Below, in pieces: positions 11,241-24,141 of a DNA stretch of 64,000 bases; the stretch's first letter is position 1; every line of letters starts with the position of its first letter. The notes under the pieces are model-generated. The model was not told the origin of the DNA and made no database searches. It worked only from the letters and a program-made list of their open reading frames with translations. The stretch is from assembly GCA_039654915.1 (NCBI GenBank), contig CM077599.1, positions 8,620,501 to 8,684,500 of the forward strand, read 5' to 3'. This DNA is from Aquilaria yunnanensis (Eukaryota > Streptophyta > Magnoliopsida > Malvales > Thymelaeaceae). Position numbers and translations under genes: made by a program.

Positions 11241-12618
11241 AAAACCAAATTGATGCTAAGTTTTAGGGTTTTTTACAATTATCCCCTAAATTTTAAGTGA
11301 TATTACATTTACCCCCACTGAAAATCTACATTTATCCTATGTTTTTTTAACACTGTTAGTCAAAATTACAGTCAGTCACCTTAAATTTAATCTGGTTTAT
11401 AATTATACCCAAAACTTTATAAATCTATATTTTTCCAATATTGCTTTTCCCTTTTTTGTCTGTTTACTTCCATTCTCAATCTACCACTATCACTTTGACC
11501 TCATTCATTTCAGCCACCTCGTCGCCTCCTTATCCGACCATGCCTTCTTGCTCAATCACCTTCTTCCCCTAACCTTGTCCCTGAAATCACTTGTCTTCCT
11601 TACCTCAACCCATTTAGACTCACCCAAATTTGCCTCACTTGTCCTTTCATGGAATGACGCAAATTGAAGGGGAGAAGAATAAGGCCAACATTTCAATACT
11701 TCTAGATGCTTCAATTGATTTTTTTTATTCAAAACTATACCATTTAAATATCTAATTAATAATCACGCAAATAATATTTTTAGAAAATAATTTTTTTATA
11801 GCCAACCAAGAAAAGAGAAAAGTCAAGGTAAAATACCAAGATTTTCCAAAAAGTGTTAAAAAAATACTTTTTCAACCTTTTTAAATGTAAAGTTCCAATC
11901 AATATTATTCAAGTTGAGTGAATAATCTCTATATATCAAAATAATTACTAGTAGCTCATTTTGTAATCATTGTCAATCATGTAGCAATGTTGCTTTACCT
12001 AGTATTTTCAAAATATTTTTTTTTCAATATTTCTTATTTTAATTTTTTTTTATTTTATTTTGAATTCACTACATGCAGAACTAGCTTTTGAGACAAATAT
12101 AATGGGCCAAGTAGCGCATTTGTCTCCAATACCTATATTTGAAATTTGAGGCAAAAACTTAGAAGCATATATTATATTTGCTACTAATTAATATACATTG
12201 GAGGAATAAAATGAATCAAATAAAATATGACTCCATAAACTCTATTCAAAATTGGAGGAAAAATAATTGGAATCAAATATTATATTGTTGATAATTAGAA
12301 TATGACGAGACTAATAAAAAATTAAATAAAAATTATCTCTAATAATTAAATTCAAATAATTAGAGACTCATATTATATTTTCCATTATAGGCGGGAGTAT
12401 TTTGTGAACTTCTAGATAATTTGATAAACTTTATAATTTTTTATATTGATATCATTATTATGTGTTTGTTTTTATTACTTTTATATATGAACACATCTTT
12501 TTCCTGGTAAGATTTAGGAACATAATATATTTTTGTTTTTCACTTTTGTATGACTGAATAACATAGGTGTGAATTCACAATTTTTTTGTAAAAATTAATT
12601 ATATTATGCATTTGCAAA

Positions 12619-12668
<50 letters not shown>

Positions 12669-12669
12669 T
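12619..12669. repeat. (AAT)n microsatellite
   Basis: About 16 uninterrupted ATA/AAT triplets within the foldback element. Confidence 0.95.
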
Positions 12670-12825
12670 AGCTTATATAGATGACTTATATAGCTCTTAG
12701 TAAATAAGTAAATTCAAATCTTCGAGACTAAAAAACTTAGCAGAAATAATGCCAATTTCACAAAGCTTGAGGGAGGCAGAGTTGAGCTCAACCAAGGCCA
12801 ATCCTTAAGCTTCATATTTGCATTT

Positions 12826-13106
12826 CTAGGTGACGTTGGTTGCCACATTGACATCCTCTATGGTAGCGTCGTAGGAATTGGAGTTGAACTCATTATTGGC
12901 AAGAAAAAGTTGGGAAGTGATGTAATTGTTGTGATCTTGACACTTCTGAAGCATCTCACGGTCGGTGGCGGAGGTGGCACTAGCAAAGAGAGTGGTGATG
13001 AAGGACCTTGAGCTGGTTGCCTTGGTTTGTGCAAGTCTCAATGCAGCAACTGCAAGATTGCTATCAAGGGCTGGAGAAGTGCCGACAAGGGGTCAAATGA
13101 TAGGGT
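12826..13106 (-). pseudogene. PMEI/invertase-inhibitor-like fragment
   Basis: On the minus strand a frame reads through GTSPALDSNLAVAALRLA and then TKATSSRSFITTLF, a cysteine-centred KCQDHNNYIT, and NEFNSNSYDATIEDVNVAT before a stop. The pattern (helix with LA..A.RLA, a Cys-containing helix, then S.S.D.A...V.AA-like) resembles the C-terminal half of plant pectin-methylesterase/invertase inhibitors. The N-terminal half with its signal peptide and first Cys pair is absent. It lies inside an inverted-repeat element, so a captured fragment is the simplest reading. Family assignment is by eye and moderate. Confidence 0.45.
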
Positions 13107-13429
13107 ATTAGAGCAAAATGAGAAGTTGCATAAGGAAGCGAGGAGGTAGCGGAGATGGATGGGTTGAAATAGAGGCGGAGGAGAATGGAAGTGGAGAGAT
13201 GATGAGAGAAAGGACAATATTGGAAAATTGTAAATTTTTAAAGTTTTTGGTATAATTGTAAACTATATTAAATTCAAAGTGACTGGCTATAATTTTGACT
13301 GATAGTTGATTGACAGTATTAATAAAGTAGATAATAAGTGCAGATTTTCAAACTTTAAGAGGACAAGTATAACATCACCTAAAACTTAGGAGAATAACTT
13401 AAAAAACCTAGAGTTTGAATAGCATCCAG

Positions 13430-14018
13430 TCAGCCGCCAAGTGAATATGACCATCCACCACCTCAACTCAAAGTGCCACGTGTCATTACCCACGCTTCAA
13501 CTGTTGATCGAACAGATCGGATAACCAAGTTGGGCACTTGGACTTGGAGTCCAATTCATCCCATAGTAGCACTGGCACACAACAGGAATAAAATAAAATA
13601 AAAACTAACATGATTTATTTGTTGTTGGTAGTGTTCATGACATATATTAAACGGTAATCATAGCAGTAAGTTAACGTGAGTTGCCGTATTTGTGTTCTTT
13701 TTCTTTTTAAATAAACATGTTTTCAGTTTCTTTCAACGTATGGGAGGCGATGATCATTAATTCAGACCTGGGATCCCAGCAAAGCAATAACAAGATGCTG
13801 TTTTGGTGCGTAGACCCAGCACAGCTCATGTGACGTGTAAAATAGGAGGCAGGCAGGTGTATTGATGAGGACTAATTTGCTTTGCAATGGATTACCAGTC
13901 ACTGGTCAGGGACTGAGAGTAGTATAAAACCAAGACAGCGAGCTCATGTGCTCCTCTGCCAAATTTTTGGTCAAAATACGTACTAGGTATCTACTTGAAT
14001 ACTTAAATATTAAATAAT
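13430..14018. other. Spacer between two transposons
   Basis: No gene recognised. Confidence 0.5.
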
Positions 14019-14028
14019 GAAATAATTA

Positions 14029-15401
14029 GGATAAAATTCACCAGGGAACCCTAGTTTTTTTTTATCTACCTGAACTACATGCTGTCCCAATGATGTACCT
14101 TTTCCTTTTATTGTTTGTTTCATTTAGCTACTTTCCATTAATTTAACTATTAGAATGAATGAAAAATGCTAATATGACATTTAATAACACTAAGCTTAAT
14201 TTTAAAATATTAATTTTAGTTCTCAAATTTTTTCAATCACTAATTCTACATCTTAAACTTTTAACTCTACGTCCCACACCCTCTATACACCAAATGCATC
14301 CGCCCCATTCACCTAACCCCTTTCAACTCAACCCATCCCGCTCACCTGCTCCACCGCTATTGACTACTCCTCCTCCCTCTCTTCCCCCTCATTGCCAGCT
14401 CTCATGTTCCTCCAAAATCGCATCAATTAACTAAATAAATTCAAAAATCCTTAAGCAAAATACTCAACATAGGTGGTCACAATCAGAGCTCTGATTTCAG
14501 ATAAATTCAAAAATCAAGTGTGCACAAGGATTTAATTCCAAACTTGGGGTGGTGTAAAGGCTCAAAATTTCCAAATTGTTATTGAGATTTCAAAGTGAAT
14601 TTTTGTCTGTAAATGAACTTGAAATCCATGAGATGGAACGCTTGGTGAGATTCCTTTACAATCAGAAGAGACTGAAGTCCAAATTGGAGATCTTAGCATT
14701 TCCAAATTAGAGATTAAAGTCAAATCGAATTGCCACTTGTCACTCGATTCATTGCCACGCCGAAGCTCGTCCCCTACGCCTGCAGCCGCAACGTTAATTC
14801 ATCAATTTGAGTTAGCGTTGAGGAGGGCTGGAGGAGCGTAGCAACAAGGATGAAGAGGAGCTTGCCATTAAAGGATGTGATTCCGGCTTTCTCGAATATC
14901 TTAGGCAAGTACAAGATGGTGGCGGCAAGAAGGTCAACAGTAGCGAATTTGAGCGATGATGGGTACCTAGGCAAGGATGGAGAATTTGGGCCCAGACTAT
15001 CTTGGGTTTGCTTGCTATACTTATCGTTGCTCAATGGTAGTCTTTTTGAGCGGTGGGGGGGAGGGCAATGAGAATAATGGCAGGGAGGAGCAAAGAGTGG
15101 AATGACGACATGATTTTGAAGTTGGGGAAGGCAAGCGAACATCAAACATCTCTTTCAAATTTACAATTAAAAATATATGGACTAAAGTTAGAGATTGAAA
15201 AAAATTTGAGGACTAAAGTTGATATTTTAAAATTAATCTTAGTATTGTTAAATGTTACGTCTGCATTTTACATCTATTCTAATAGTCAAATTAAAGAAAA
15301 GTAGTTAAATGAGAGGAAAATACCTTGTTAGAATAATATAAAATTTAGGTACCCATTTATAACATAAAAATAAGTTAAATGACTCATGGTATATTTTACC
15401 T
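14029..15401. mobile_element. Mutator-like element with perfect 10 bp target duplication
   Basis: GAAATAATTA occurs immediately outside both ends (14019-14028 and 15402-15411), a 10 bp duplication in the size range typical of Mutator-like elements. The termini are inverted: the left end reads GGATAAAATTCACCAGGGAA and the right end, reversed, AGGTAAAATATACCATGAG. The arms then stay similar for ~250-350 bp, for example TTTGACTATTAGAAT.GAT, ACATTTAA.AA.ACTAAG and TTAATTTTAAAATAT. The 1373 bp element has no transposase. A 123-residue minus-strand frame (14774-15145) spans arm and core and contains a hydrophobic stretch that I do not recognise. It may be captured or chance. Confidence 0.8.
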
Positions 15402-15411
15402 GAAATAATTA

Positions 15412-15636
15412 TGGATCGATTTCAGAAGATACCAATATTGCCAACAACATGCAGTTTTTTCAATTGGTTATGTGGTGGTGGGTGGGTCTGTCCTATCCTG
15501 TCCTGTTAGCATGTCATAGACGATCCAAGTCACTTGCTCACACAGCTCTTTATCATCGTGCATGTTGAGATCACTTGCTTGGCCTTTGGACTTGCGAAGC
15601 TTGGATCTCAAAAGCTTTTAGATAATAATCTAGACA

Positions 15637-15678
<42 letters not shown>

Positions 15679-16065
15679 GTACATGTATATTTTCAACACT
15701 TGTGTGTGCGATACTAATTGTATATTTATTAGTCTTTCAACACTAAGTGCTGCCTCATTCCCAGTGACACATTTTGAAAAACAAAAAAAGGAATTCGTTG
15801 CTTGGGGGAAGGGTATGTAATGCATATCATAAAACTTACTATCATTTTACACAGTTGCTGATGAAAATGGTAAAAATATAACTTTCTCACAAAGTTTTCT
15901 CCTATCGAACGTAACTCATGGCCAAATAAGTGAAACATTTTTTTCCCCATATGCTTTTGGTGTCCAATAGCTATATTGAAACCTAATTAATCCAAAGTCT
16001 GGCAGTATTTGGTCCGTTTATGGGTAACTTCCCCTAAAACTTGTTTTCTCACTTTCAAATTTGTG
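15412..16065. other. Spacer with (TA)n tract
   Basis: No gene seen. A TA dinucleotide tract lies at about 15642-15669, followed by short ACAC-rich sequence. Confidence 0.5.
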
Positions 16066-16073
16066 TATATGAC

Positions 16074-16255
16074 TAGTGGCGGAGCCACATTTATGGGAGT
16101 AGTGCAATTGCGCCCACTGAATTTTAGAAAATTTGAGAAAATGACATATTTAATAAAATTTGTAACTTGGCCCCATAGGTTTTAAATTTTATAGCTACAT
16201 ATTATAAAAAATTATCTATTGCCCCCATTGACAATTTTTTCTAGCTTTGCCCCTG
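16074..16255. mobile_element. hAT-type MITE (182 bp) with perfect 8 bp target duplication
   Basis: TATATGAC flanks both ends (16066-16073 and 16256-16263). The termini are short imperfect inverted repeats: TAGTGGCGGAGCCA at the left and, reversed, CAGGGGCAAAGCTA at the right. An 8 bp duplication with C/TA-G-GG-type ends is characteristic of hAT elements. The element is too small to code for a transposase. Confidence 0.85.
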
Positions 16256-16263
16256 TATATGAC

Positions 16264-18110
16264 TTAAATAAATTGAAAGCGGACATTAGTCCTTTATCAT
16301 TTAGTATAGGTTTGTAGACTCTTGTATATAAACTTAAAAAAAAAATTGAAAAATAAATATTAAAATAATAATTTTAAGAGATGATATGGTAACATGACCT
16401 ATCAAACATTAAAATGATGTAAGATTTTGTGATGAACCAAAAGATATAAATATAGTACAAAGAATACTAGAGGGAGAGAGTTTTGAAATAAGTTTTCGCT
16501 TTGTTTGAAAATAGCAACTTCATTTAGTATTAAAGATATGAAAAATTATCTAAAAATAGCTTTAACCATCAGAGGTTTTGAAAAAACTATCACAGCTATT
16601 GATAATTTACCCATGCTTCCTCTCTCTACTCTTTAGGATTGTTTGCTATATTTGCAAATATAGTAAGCAAATTAAGAGACATGAAAACACCTGTGTTATT
16701 TTTACTTTTATCTTTATATCTTTATATGTAAATTAAAAAAACATAAAAAAATGAATATTAAAATAATAACCTAGCATGGTGAAGTAGAAATAAGTATGAA
16801 AATGATTAAATATTTAAAACTATCCAAAACAGTGAATGATTAAAGGAAATGAGTAAATATTAGTAAGGAGTAGCAAGGAGTTGAGATTTAATGAGAAAGT
16901 TTGGGAGTTGGAGTGGACAAGTAAGCAATTGATTTGCCATCTTAAATATTTTATAAAATGCTACCGAGTAGCACTAATTTAATATTGCAGCTGTCTCACA
17001 TTTCACATGCTACCCCGTGACTGCCACCGAATCGCTAAGGCTGGGAATCAGGGAGGAGTACTTTCACCGGATGTGTCCTCGATTTCTTCAATTTCAATTT
17101 CTTTGGTTTCCCCCTCCGTTTCTTTCGCGTTGCTGCCTTTTTATTAGATTAGGGGATAGGAAGCGCAACCAACGGAACGGAGCGAAGAGTTAGTTTTTTT
17201 TTCCGTTCTTTTTTGGTGTAAAGCAATTCATTATTGATATTTGTTTCCGGGGATAAATCATAAATTTTTTCACTTTTATTTTTTTAGTGTAAGTTTGCTA
17301 TCAATGTTACATTTTAGAAGTAAATCTGAATCATTAAATTTACCAATGTCACAGATGTAAATATATGAAAAACAAATCCCAATTATGGTCATAAAATTTA
17401 TTTGCTTGAAACATCATCCACTAAAATTTTCAACTTCTTATTCTCATTCTGTTTTCACCACATCCAAATCCAACCTATGACTACAAAGACTGAAAACTTA
17501 AAACATGTTCATAACTTTCATTGCTCTACCTAAATCCATGTTGTCGGTCAGGTATCACCTAATGCTAATTAAGGGAAAAAGAATGCGAATGCATAATCTT
17601 GAGTTTGTTCTCTCTTTGATCTTGTTGATATCTAGTTTTCCTACTCCTCAAAAGTCATTGTTTGCTTTTTGAGAAGACCTGGATATCATTGATTGAGATT
17701 ACTGTGGATGACACGGAACTAAAGAGCTTAATAGAGTGACTATGAAACTTAGTGAAGAAAATATCTCAAATAGTATATTTGAAAGGTTAGTAGCTAAGGG
17801 GAAAATTTAAGGAATTAGGTTAAGGTTTTCTTAAGTATATCAATTTGCTAGCTATTGACCTAATGCTGATATGGCAGGGACATCCACAAGTAGAACAGAA
17901 TATTTCTTCTCTTATATTCTTAATGGCTATGGAAGGGAACATCCACAGAAAGGATAAAATATTTCTACTGTTAAACTCTTAATGGCTATTTTACTCTCAA
18001 TTTGCAACTTAAATGATAAATTGCTCTCACACTGTAACATCAATGGGATATGTGCACCAAATGAAACAAGGATGGTAAAATTGCCCCGGAGTACAAATAC
18101 GAGTGACAAA
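16264..18110. other. AT-rich spacer upstream of DWF1
   Basis: No gene recognised. Sequence from about 18100 is pyrimidine-rich and probably belongs to the DWF1 promoter or leader. Confidence 0.5.
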
Positions 18111-20170
18111 ATCGCGATTTTTCCCAAACATCTTCCTCTACAGTCCACCCAGCTCAGTACAGAGTACAGACTCACTCACCTATATTAGTCGTCTTTCCTT
18201 CCTGCTTCTCTCATGCTCCGGATCCTCAAGAGGTCTCGAGCTCACTTGTCTCTCCAGGTACTCTCTCAGCCTCTCTCTGTCTCTGTCTCTCTACCCCTTC
18301 CTCTTCCCGGTATGATTTTGGGTTTGCTCTGCTTTTCTGCCTGGTTGCTGAGAAATCGGGTAACTGGAAAAAGCATCTGATTTTTTTTTTCGGCCTTTTT
18401 TTATTTATATTTTTTTGGTCGTTTGTTTCGATTTATCTGCCTTTTTTGCCCCATTTTTTGGCTCTCGAATTTCTGATATTTTCTTAGTTCAGATGGAAAA
18501 GGAGAGTGATATACTAAGTATTCGGTGAAAATTTTGGTTGACACAACAATGAGTTCTCTGCCCCCCTCCCCACCTTTTTTTTTGGTACACAGGAGATCTG
18601 ATCTAGTGAAAATGTTGGCATTGCATGTTTGCGGAGCATATATTTGTTTCTTCTCTCTGGATGTTTTTTTTTTGGGGGGTCATGCGTAATGGTTGCGTGT
18701 ATTGCTCTCTCTCTCCCTCCCTCCCTCCCTCCCTCCCTCTGTCTACCTCTCCTTTTACCTTTTTGTGTTTTCGCAACTAAAGAAGTAGATCTGGGCGACT
18801 ACGTAAACATCTGGATTTTTTGCCCCTTGCTTCGTGAACTGTATAACTAAGTTCTTTTGCTTGAGATACTAAAACCTGAAAAAAGCTGCATAACCATATG
18901 ATTCTCAAAAATCTGATCAGGTTTTAGGTTTCCACATTGATGCTAGTGTAAAAAAAAGGGGTTCAGATCTAGTGTCATGTTTCATTAGGCACACACAGCT
19001 GAACTCTTGTGTACCCTTGCGTCTTGCGCTGCCCCTTTTAAACTGGGTGGCTACGCTACATATAAGCAAGCTAAACATGCCTTCAATTACTTTTGAAGAA
19101 TCTAGTACTAAGCTGATGGTTTTGTTCCCATTGTTATCTTATGCTCTAAATTTGCATGTTAAGTTTTTTCTTTCCAGTTGATTATAAAGGTCTACTTGCT
19201 CTGCCCAAAAAGTATATTGTGTGGAAGTACACAAGAAAAAAGCTTAGACAGGTCTCAACCGACAATAGGGCACCAAGATTAAGTTTTGCACACTGTTTTA
19301 CGAGTTTAATTTGCAACCTCTTTAACCTTATGCTGGAGTGTTTTTTTTTTTTACCAGCTTGTATAACTGATTTTGATAAATGTTTCTGGTCTTTGCATCT
19401 ACTTTCCCTATTCAAAATTATCAATTTCTTTTCTTGGTTTTAACTTTCTTGCTTGCACTCTTCTGTTGTTCTTGTCTGGTTTTGCATGATAACTAGGAGA
19501 GTGCTCGTCTTTGGAATGGAACAAACCTCCTATCTGTGAAAAAAGGCTGTGTAAGTTTGAGACTGTTGCACCAGGATTAGGTAGTGCATACTACATTGTT
19601 TTCTGAAGGGATGAATCTGCTTAGTCTTTTCTTCTCTTGTATCCTTCTCTAGGTGGCATGATATGATTCTTTCTTGCCACCAGGCGTTCAAGGTATTTAT
19701 TGGAGTGTTGACAGTTTCTCTTTAGTTGTTCAGCAAAAGAGCATGCATTGGACTGCTGATAATAGTGTCTGTAAAAACTTTAAGGTTCAGATTTGATTCC
19801 TGACGTTCCTTCAAATTTGATTTGAATTGTCGACCCTAAAAGCGAGCATGTTCAAGCATCAAGCTTATGTCTGGTAGCCAAAAGACACACTGTTGTACCA
19901 TTCTATCATGCATGAATTTACCTGCCAATTTCAACCTGACCACTATAATGGTCAGCTTTGTTTGAGAAGACTACAGATAAACAGAATCGTAGTCTAGTTA
20001 TTGACAACTAAGAAAAATTACTTGAAGGATATAGAAATTTCTCCTACTTCATTATTGCTGAAGTATATTGTCTGATTTTAGCTTATTCAGGTCTCCTGAA
20101 AGTGTGAAATATCTTGAACTAAAATTCTTTTCCTCCTCACTTCAGGAAAGGGACATTAGACCTCCTCACA
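18110..20170 (+). other. DWF1 5' UTR with a leader intron (predicted)
   Basis: A CT-rich leader ends at a good donor, CTCCAG|GTACTC (exon end 18257). The next strong acceptor before the coding exon is CTCACTTCAG|GAAAGG (exon restart 20146), giving a predicted 1888-base leader intron with pyrimidine-rich and T-rich content. Long leader introns are common in constitutively expressed plant genes. The transcription start is not resolved. The donor could be another nearby GT. Confidence 0.45.
18710..18740 (+). repeat. (CCCT)n microsatellite in leader intron
   Basis: A CT run followed by several CCCT repeats lies inside the predicted DWF1 leader intron. Confidence 0.9.
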
Positions 20171-21995
20171 ATGTCGGACCTTGAAGCCCCGCTGCGGCCC
20201 AAGAGGAAGAAGGGCCTAGTGGACTATTTGGTTCACTTCCGTTGGATTGTTGTGATTTTTGTTGTCCTTCCTGTTTCCTTCTCCATATACTTTCTGACAT
20301 ATCTTGGGGATGTCAGATCAGAGATGAAGTCCTTCAAGCAGAGACAGAAAGAACATGATGAAAATGTAAAGAAGGTTGTGAAGCGCCTCAAACAGAGGGA
20401 CCCTAAAAAGGATGGGCTAGTCTGCACAGCCCGTAAACCATGGATTGCTGTTGGGATGCGCAATGTGGACTACAAAAGGGCCAGACATTTTGAAGTCGAC
20501 CTATCTGCTTTCCGTAATATCCTTGAAATTGATAAAGAGAGAATGATTGCGAGAGTTGAGCCGCTTGTGAACATGGGACAGATTACCCGTGTCACAGTTC
20601 CTATGAACCTTGCCCTTGCAGTGGTTGCAGAGCTAGATGATCTTACTGTTGGTGGCCTCATCAACGGTTATGGGATTGAGGGAAGCTCCCACATCTATGG
20701 TCTGTTCGCTGATACTGTGGTTGCCTATGAGATTGTTTTGGCAGATGGCCGTATGGTCAGAGCTACCAAAGACAATGAATATTCTGATCTCTTTTATGCA
20801 ATTCCATGGTCTCAAGGAACTCTTGGGCTTCTTGTTGCTGCTGAGATCGAACTTATACCTGTCAAGGAATACATGAAGGTGACCTACAAGCCTGTAGTAG
20901 GCAATGTGCAAGACCAATCACAAGCTTATATTGACTCTTTTGCACCAAGAGACGGTGATCAGGATAAACCAGAGAAGGTTCCAGATTTTGTGGAAGGCAT
21001 GGTGTACACTCCTACTGAAGGTGTAATGATGACAGGTAGATATGCCTCCAAAGAAGAGGCAAAAAAGAAAGGGAATGTCATCAACAGTGTTGGTTGGTGG
21101 TATAAGCCCTGGTTCTACCAACATGCTCAGAAGGCACTGAAGAAAGGAGAATTTGTAGAGTACATTCCTACCAGGGATTATTATCACAGGCACACGAGAT
21201 GTTTGTACTGGGAGGGTAAACTTATCCTTCCATTTGCCGATCAATTCTGGTTTAGGTTTCTCTTGGGTTGGTTGATGCCACCCAAGGTTTCTTTGCTGAA
21301 AGCTACCCAAGGTGAAGCTGTCAGAAACTATTACCATGAGATGCATGTCATCCAGGATATGCTTGTTCCTCTGTACAAGGTTGGTGATGCCCTCGAGTGG
21401 GTCCACCATGAGATGGAGGTATGTTAACAAATGTTGTATTTGTTTTTGTAAGTGAGTCACATTGCACGTTGCTGCTACATATGTTACTGTATGAGTTCCA
21501 GCATTGACATTGTTATTCTGCTTACTGCTGAATCTGCAGGTGTATCCTATTTGGCTTTGCCCACACAGATTGTTCAAGCTTCCGGTCAAGACCATGATAT
21601 ATCCTGAGCCAGGATTTGAGCATCATCATAGGCAGGGTGACACACATTACGCTCAGATGTACACAGATGTCGGGGTATATTATGCACCAGGCCCTGTCCT
21701 GAGGGGTGAGCAGTTTGATGGTGCTGAGGCTGTCCGTAGAATGGAGCAGTGGTTGATTGAAAACCATGGATTCCAGCCACAGTATGCAGTGTCCGAGCTG
21801 AACGAGAAGGACTTTTGGAGAATGTTTGATGCTGGTCTTTACGAGCATTGCAGGAGGAAGTATGGTGCTGTTGGTACTTTCATGAGTGTGTACTACAAGT
21901 CCAAGAAAGGCAGGAAGACCGAGAAGGAGGTGCAGGAAGCAGAGCAAGCTCACCTTGAACCTGCATATGCTGAGGTTGATCAGCCAATGGACTGA
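20171..21995 (+). CDS. DWF1: Delta(24)-sterol reductase DWARF1/DIMINUTO
   Basis: Two exons, 20171-21418 and 21540-21995, join in phase at GAG|GTATGT ... CTGCAG|GTG to give 567 residues, near the family's ~560. The protein opens with a short basic N-terminus and one membrane segment (about 24-45, WIVVIFVVLPVSFSIYFLTY), then a coil (about 48-72). A FAD-linked oxidase domain follows, with ELDDLTVGGLINGYGIEGSS near 155-175 and IPWSQGTLGLLVAAEIELIP near 215-235. The C-terminal half carries the conserved WVHHEMEVYPIWLCPH and HYAQMYTDVGVYYAPG motifs. In plants this enzyme isomerises and reduces the C24(28) double bond of 24-methylenecholesterol to campesterol, the brassinosteroid precursor, and makes sitosterol, in the ER membrane. 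All domains are intact and no frameshift is seen. The ATG is the first in frame after the predicted leader-intron acceptor. Confidence 0.97.
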
Positions 21996-22001
21996 AAGCA
22001 A

Positions 22002-23090
22002 GCTGAAATTTGTTAGGACTTCGTGTGTGCTCTTGTGGTCTGTGTTTTCCTTTGCGACTTTAATTCAGTTTTCTATGGATTTTGTATTTCTGAGTTTCCT
22101 ATGGATTATAGTAGACTGATTTAGCTGGATTTTGGCCTCTCACAAATTAGAGTAGACTAAATTTTTTAGGGGTTGATTAAATGTTTCTCTGGAATTTGAA
22201 TTTAGTGTCACTGTTTTGTGGGAAGAGAAATTGGTCCAGGCACACCATAGATGAATCTTCTTACAACCTGAATCAAAGGTGAATGCGATCTTGGTTTCTA
22301 TCTCGAAATATCTCGGAATCTTGCCATTTTAGCGATTTCATCTCCATAATTAATTAATGTTCCCAAAGGGGGCTAGCGTTTTTTTAACTTCTACCGCTAA
22401 AATACGGACACTTTTTTCCAAAGTAAGTCTTTTTAGCATTTTGAATTGTCTTGAAAACTGGATAGGATAATCTTGTATCATTGAAAAAAAATAATTGTAC
22501 ACAAGCAGACTGTATATTAATTACGTTTACTTGGGTGAAATGGAGTCTTATGACTTCTTACTCAGTATGATCTCTGTACTCAGGAATCAGGATTTCAAAT
22601 TATCTTGTTCAGTATGATAACCTTCGATTTCTTCCCTAATTTCTGGAGATATTTTTGGTGTGCTTTTTCAGATAGAGCTTTTGCTGTTTATTGTCCATGA
22701 AAAACATAAAGGGATTGATTAGTTCAATACTAATCTTAGTATGTTTTTTTTTTTTTTTGTATACTCAAACATTTAGAAGGCATATTAGGATATTAGTAAT
22801 TTACCAAAGAAAGTTGGGAGAAAAATTTACCTGTTCTACTTCTTAAAATCTGAAGGATATTAAACCATAATTTAATAGAGAGAGACGCACAATATAGCTG
22901 TGAAGAGTTGAACTCCGTGGAGGCCGGCTGTCCGAGTGCAAAGCCTGACCGCCATCACGCTGTATGCCAGCAATTCCATGTTTCGGGCCAGCCAGTTTGA
23001 TTAGGCCCATCTTCTTTCCATTTTGAACTAATATAAACTCATTTTATATTGGGCCGAATACGCGAGACAAGACCCGATATACACCAAAAT
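22002..23090. other. DWF1 3' end and spacer
   Basis: The first ~150 bases are the probable DWF1 3' UTR (T-rich). The rest is AT-rich and without a recognised gene. TGGGCC-like and GCCCAT/GCCCGAT motifs appear at 23004-23070, plausibly in the promoter of the next gene. Confidence 0.5.
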
Positions 23091-24111
23091 AAAAAATGGC
23101 TTTACTGACCGCACAATCATCTGTTCCAAGGAACAATCGGATCGGATCGGCTTGCACCTTTCTTGCGCTGTTCTGCTTCGACGAGCTTTTTGTTTTTCAG
23201 TTGCGCGTCTGCGACCTGCGCTCCTGCGTCGTACTTCATCCTTAGTGCTTCTGCTGCGGCGGCGTCTGCTTCTTCTATAACTTGCTGCGTCTTTGCCTTC
23301 TGCTTGCTTCTGTTGGGCTAATGCTGCTTCTCTTGGCTTCTTTCAACCTTTGCTACAACATACTTAGCCTTCATAGCCTCGGTTCTCCGTTGGGGTAGTT
23401 TAATTTATCAACCTGCTTCTATTAGTTTTTCATCTTTATTTTCTAGCTCCTGCTGTGTTTGTTGTTTTCTTTTGGCCTCCGAATTAATTGCTAGGTTTCA
23501 ATATTATGATGGGAATATTGTTTATCAATCTAGATACTGGGTTTTGGTAGGGACACTTGTATTTCTGGTTGCAATAGTTTTTGAGTTACTGCCGGGCCAT
23601 GGCAAGTAGCGGGTTCTGGTTATGGAAAATGCAAGAGAAAAATTGCAGCTGGAAATAGGATTGTTCCTGGGTGGGGACACGGCCTAGAAGCTTATGGCAA
23701 TATGAAGAAATTTAAGTGTAAATATTTGGAATAATATTGTCTTGGAATGTAGCTGAAGGATCATGATGCTTGAAATAGTCTGAATTTTGTTGGTCTATTA
23801 TAATTTATATGGGTTTAGACGTGTGTGTAAAGGAGAGAATTTAGCTGGAGTTTTTAACAAGTGTTCAGTAGAATCTTATTATCAATTTTATGTTTTGGTT
23901 CATAAAGGACCAAAAACGAATGAAGATGGAGCCCCCATTCTAACAACCTTCCTTTTGTGTTTGATGTTCCTTTAGGCGAATGATATTTAATGTTCCTTTA
24001 GGAGAACAATAATCCTTGTTGATCATCAACATTATTCTCTGGACTTTTGCTCATGTCGTTTGTTATTCATGTGCATCTTTGCTTTCTGTTTGTGTGCTCT
24101 CTCTCTCTCTG

Positions 24112-24141
24112 TTTTTTTTTTTTTTTGGGGGGGGGGGGGGT
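24112..24141 (+). repeat. T(n)G(n) homopolymer tract
   Basis: About 15 T followed by about 14 G, after a CT dinucleotide run. It lies in the predicted leader intron. Such tracts are mutation- and sequencing-error-prone. Confidence 0.9.

Larger units (their letters stand above)
11252..13426. mobile_element. Foldback/MULE-like element with ~300 bp inverted arms
   Basis: About 11252-11560 is an imperfect reverse complement of about 13110-13426. Matching blocks include GATGCTA, GGTTTTTTA, TTTTCCAATATTG, CCACTTCCATTCTC/TACTTCCATTCTC and CTCCTTATCC/CTTCCTTATGC. The outer boundary is taken as GATGCTA at 11252 and its complement at 13420-13426. No clear 9-10 bp target duplication was found, so the ends may be off by tens of bases. 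The core holds AT-rich filler, an (AAT)n tract and a protein fragment on the minus strand (12826-13110). Layout fits a Pack-MULE or foldback element. Confidence 0.6.

Noticed and set aside
11220..13490. CCACGTGTCAT repeated outside the foldback element as its target duplication
   Set aside because: The copies lie tens of bases outside the detectable arm ends and contain a common G-box word, so coincidence is more likely.
20918..21595. 225-residue open frame on the minus strand
   Set aside because: Antisense to the DWF1 coding exon and intron. The sense strand has all conserved DWF1 motifs, so this is a shadow frame.
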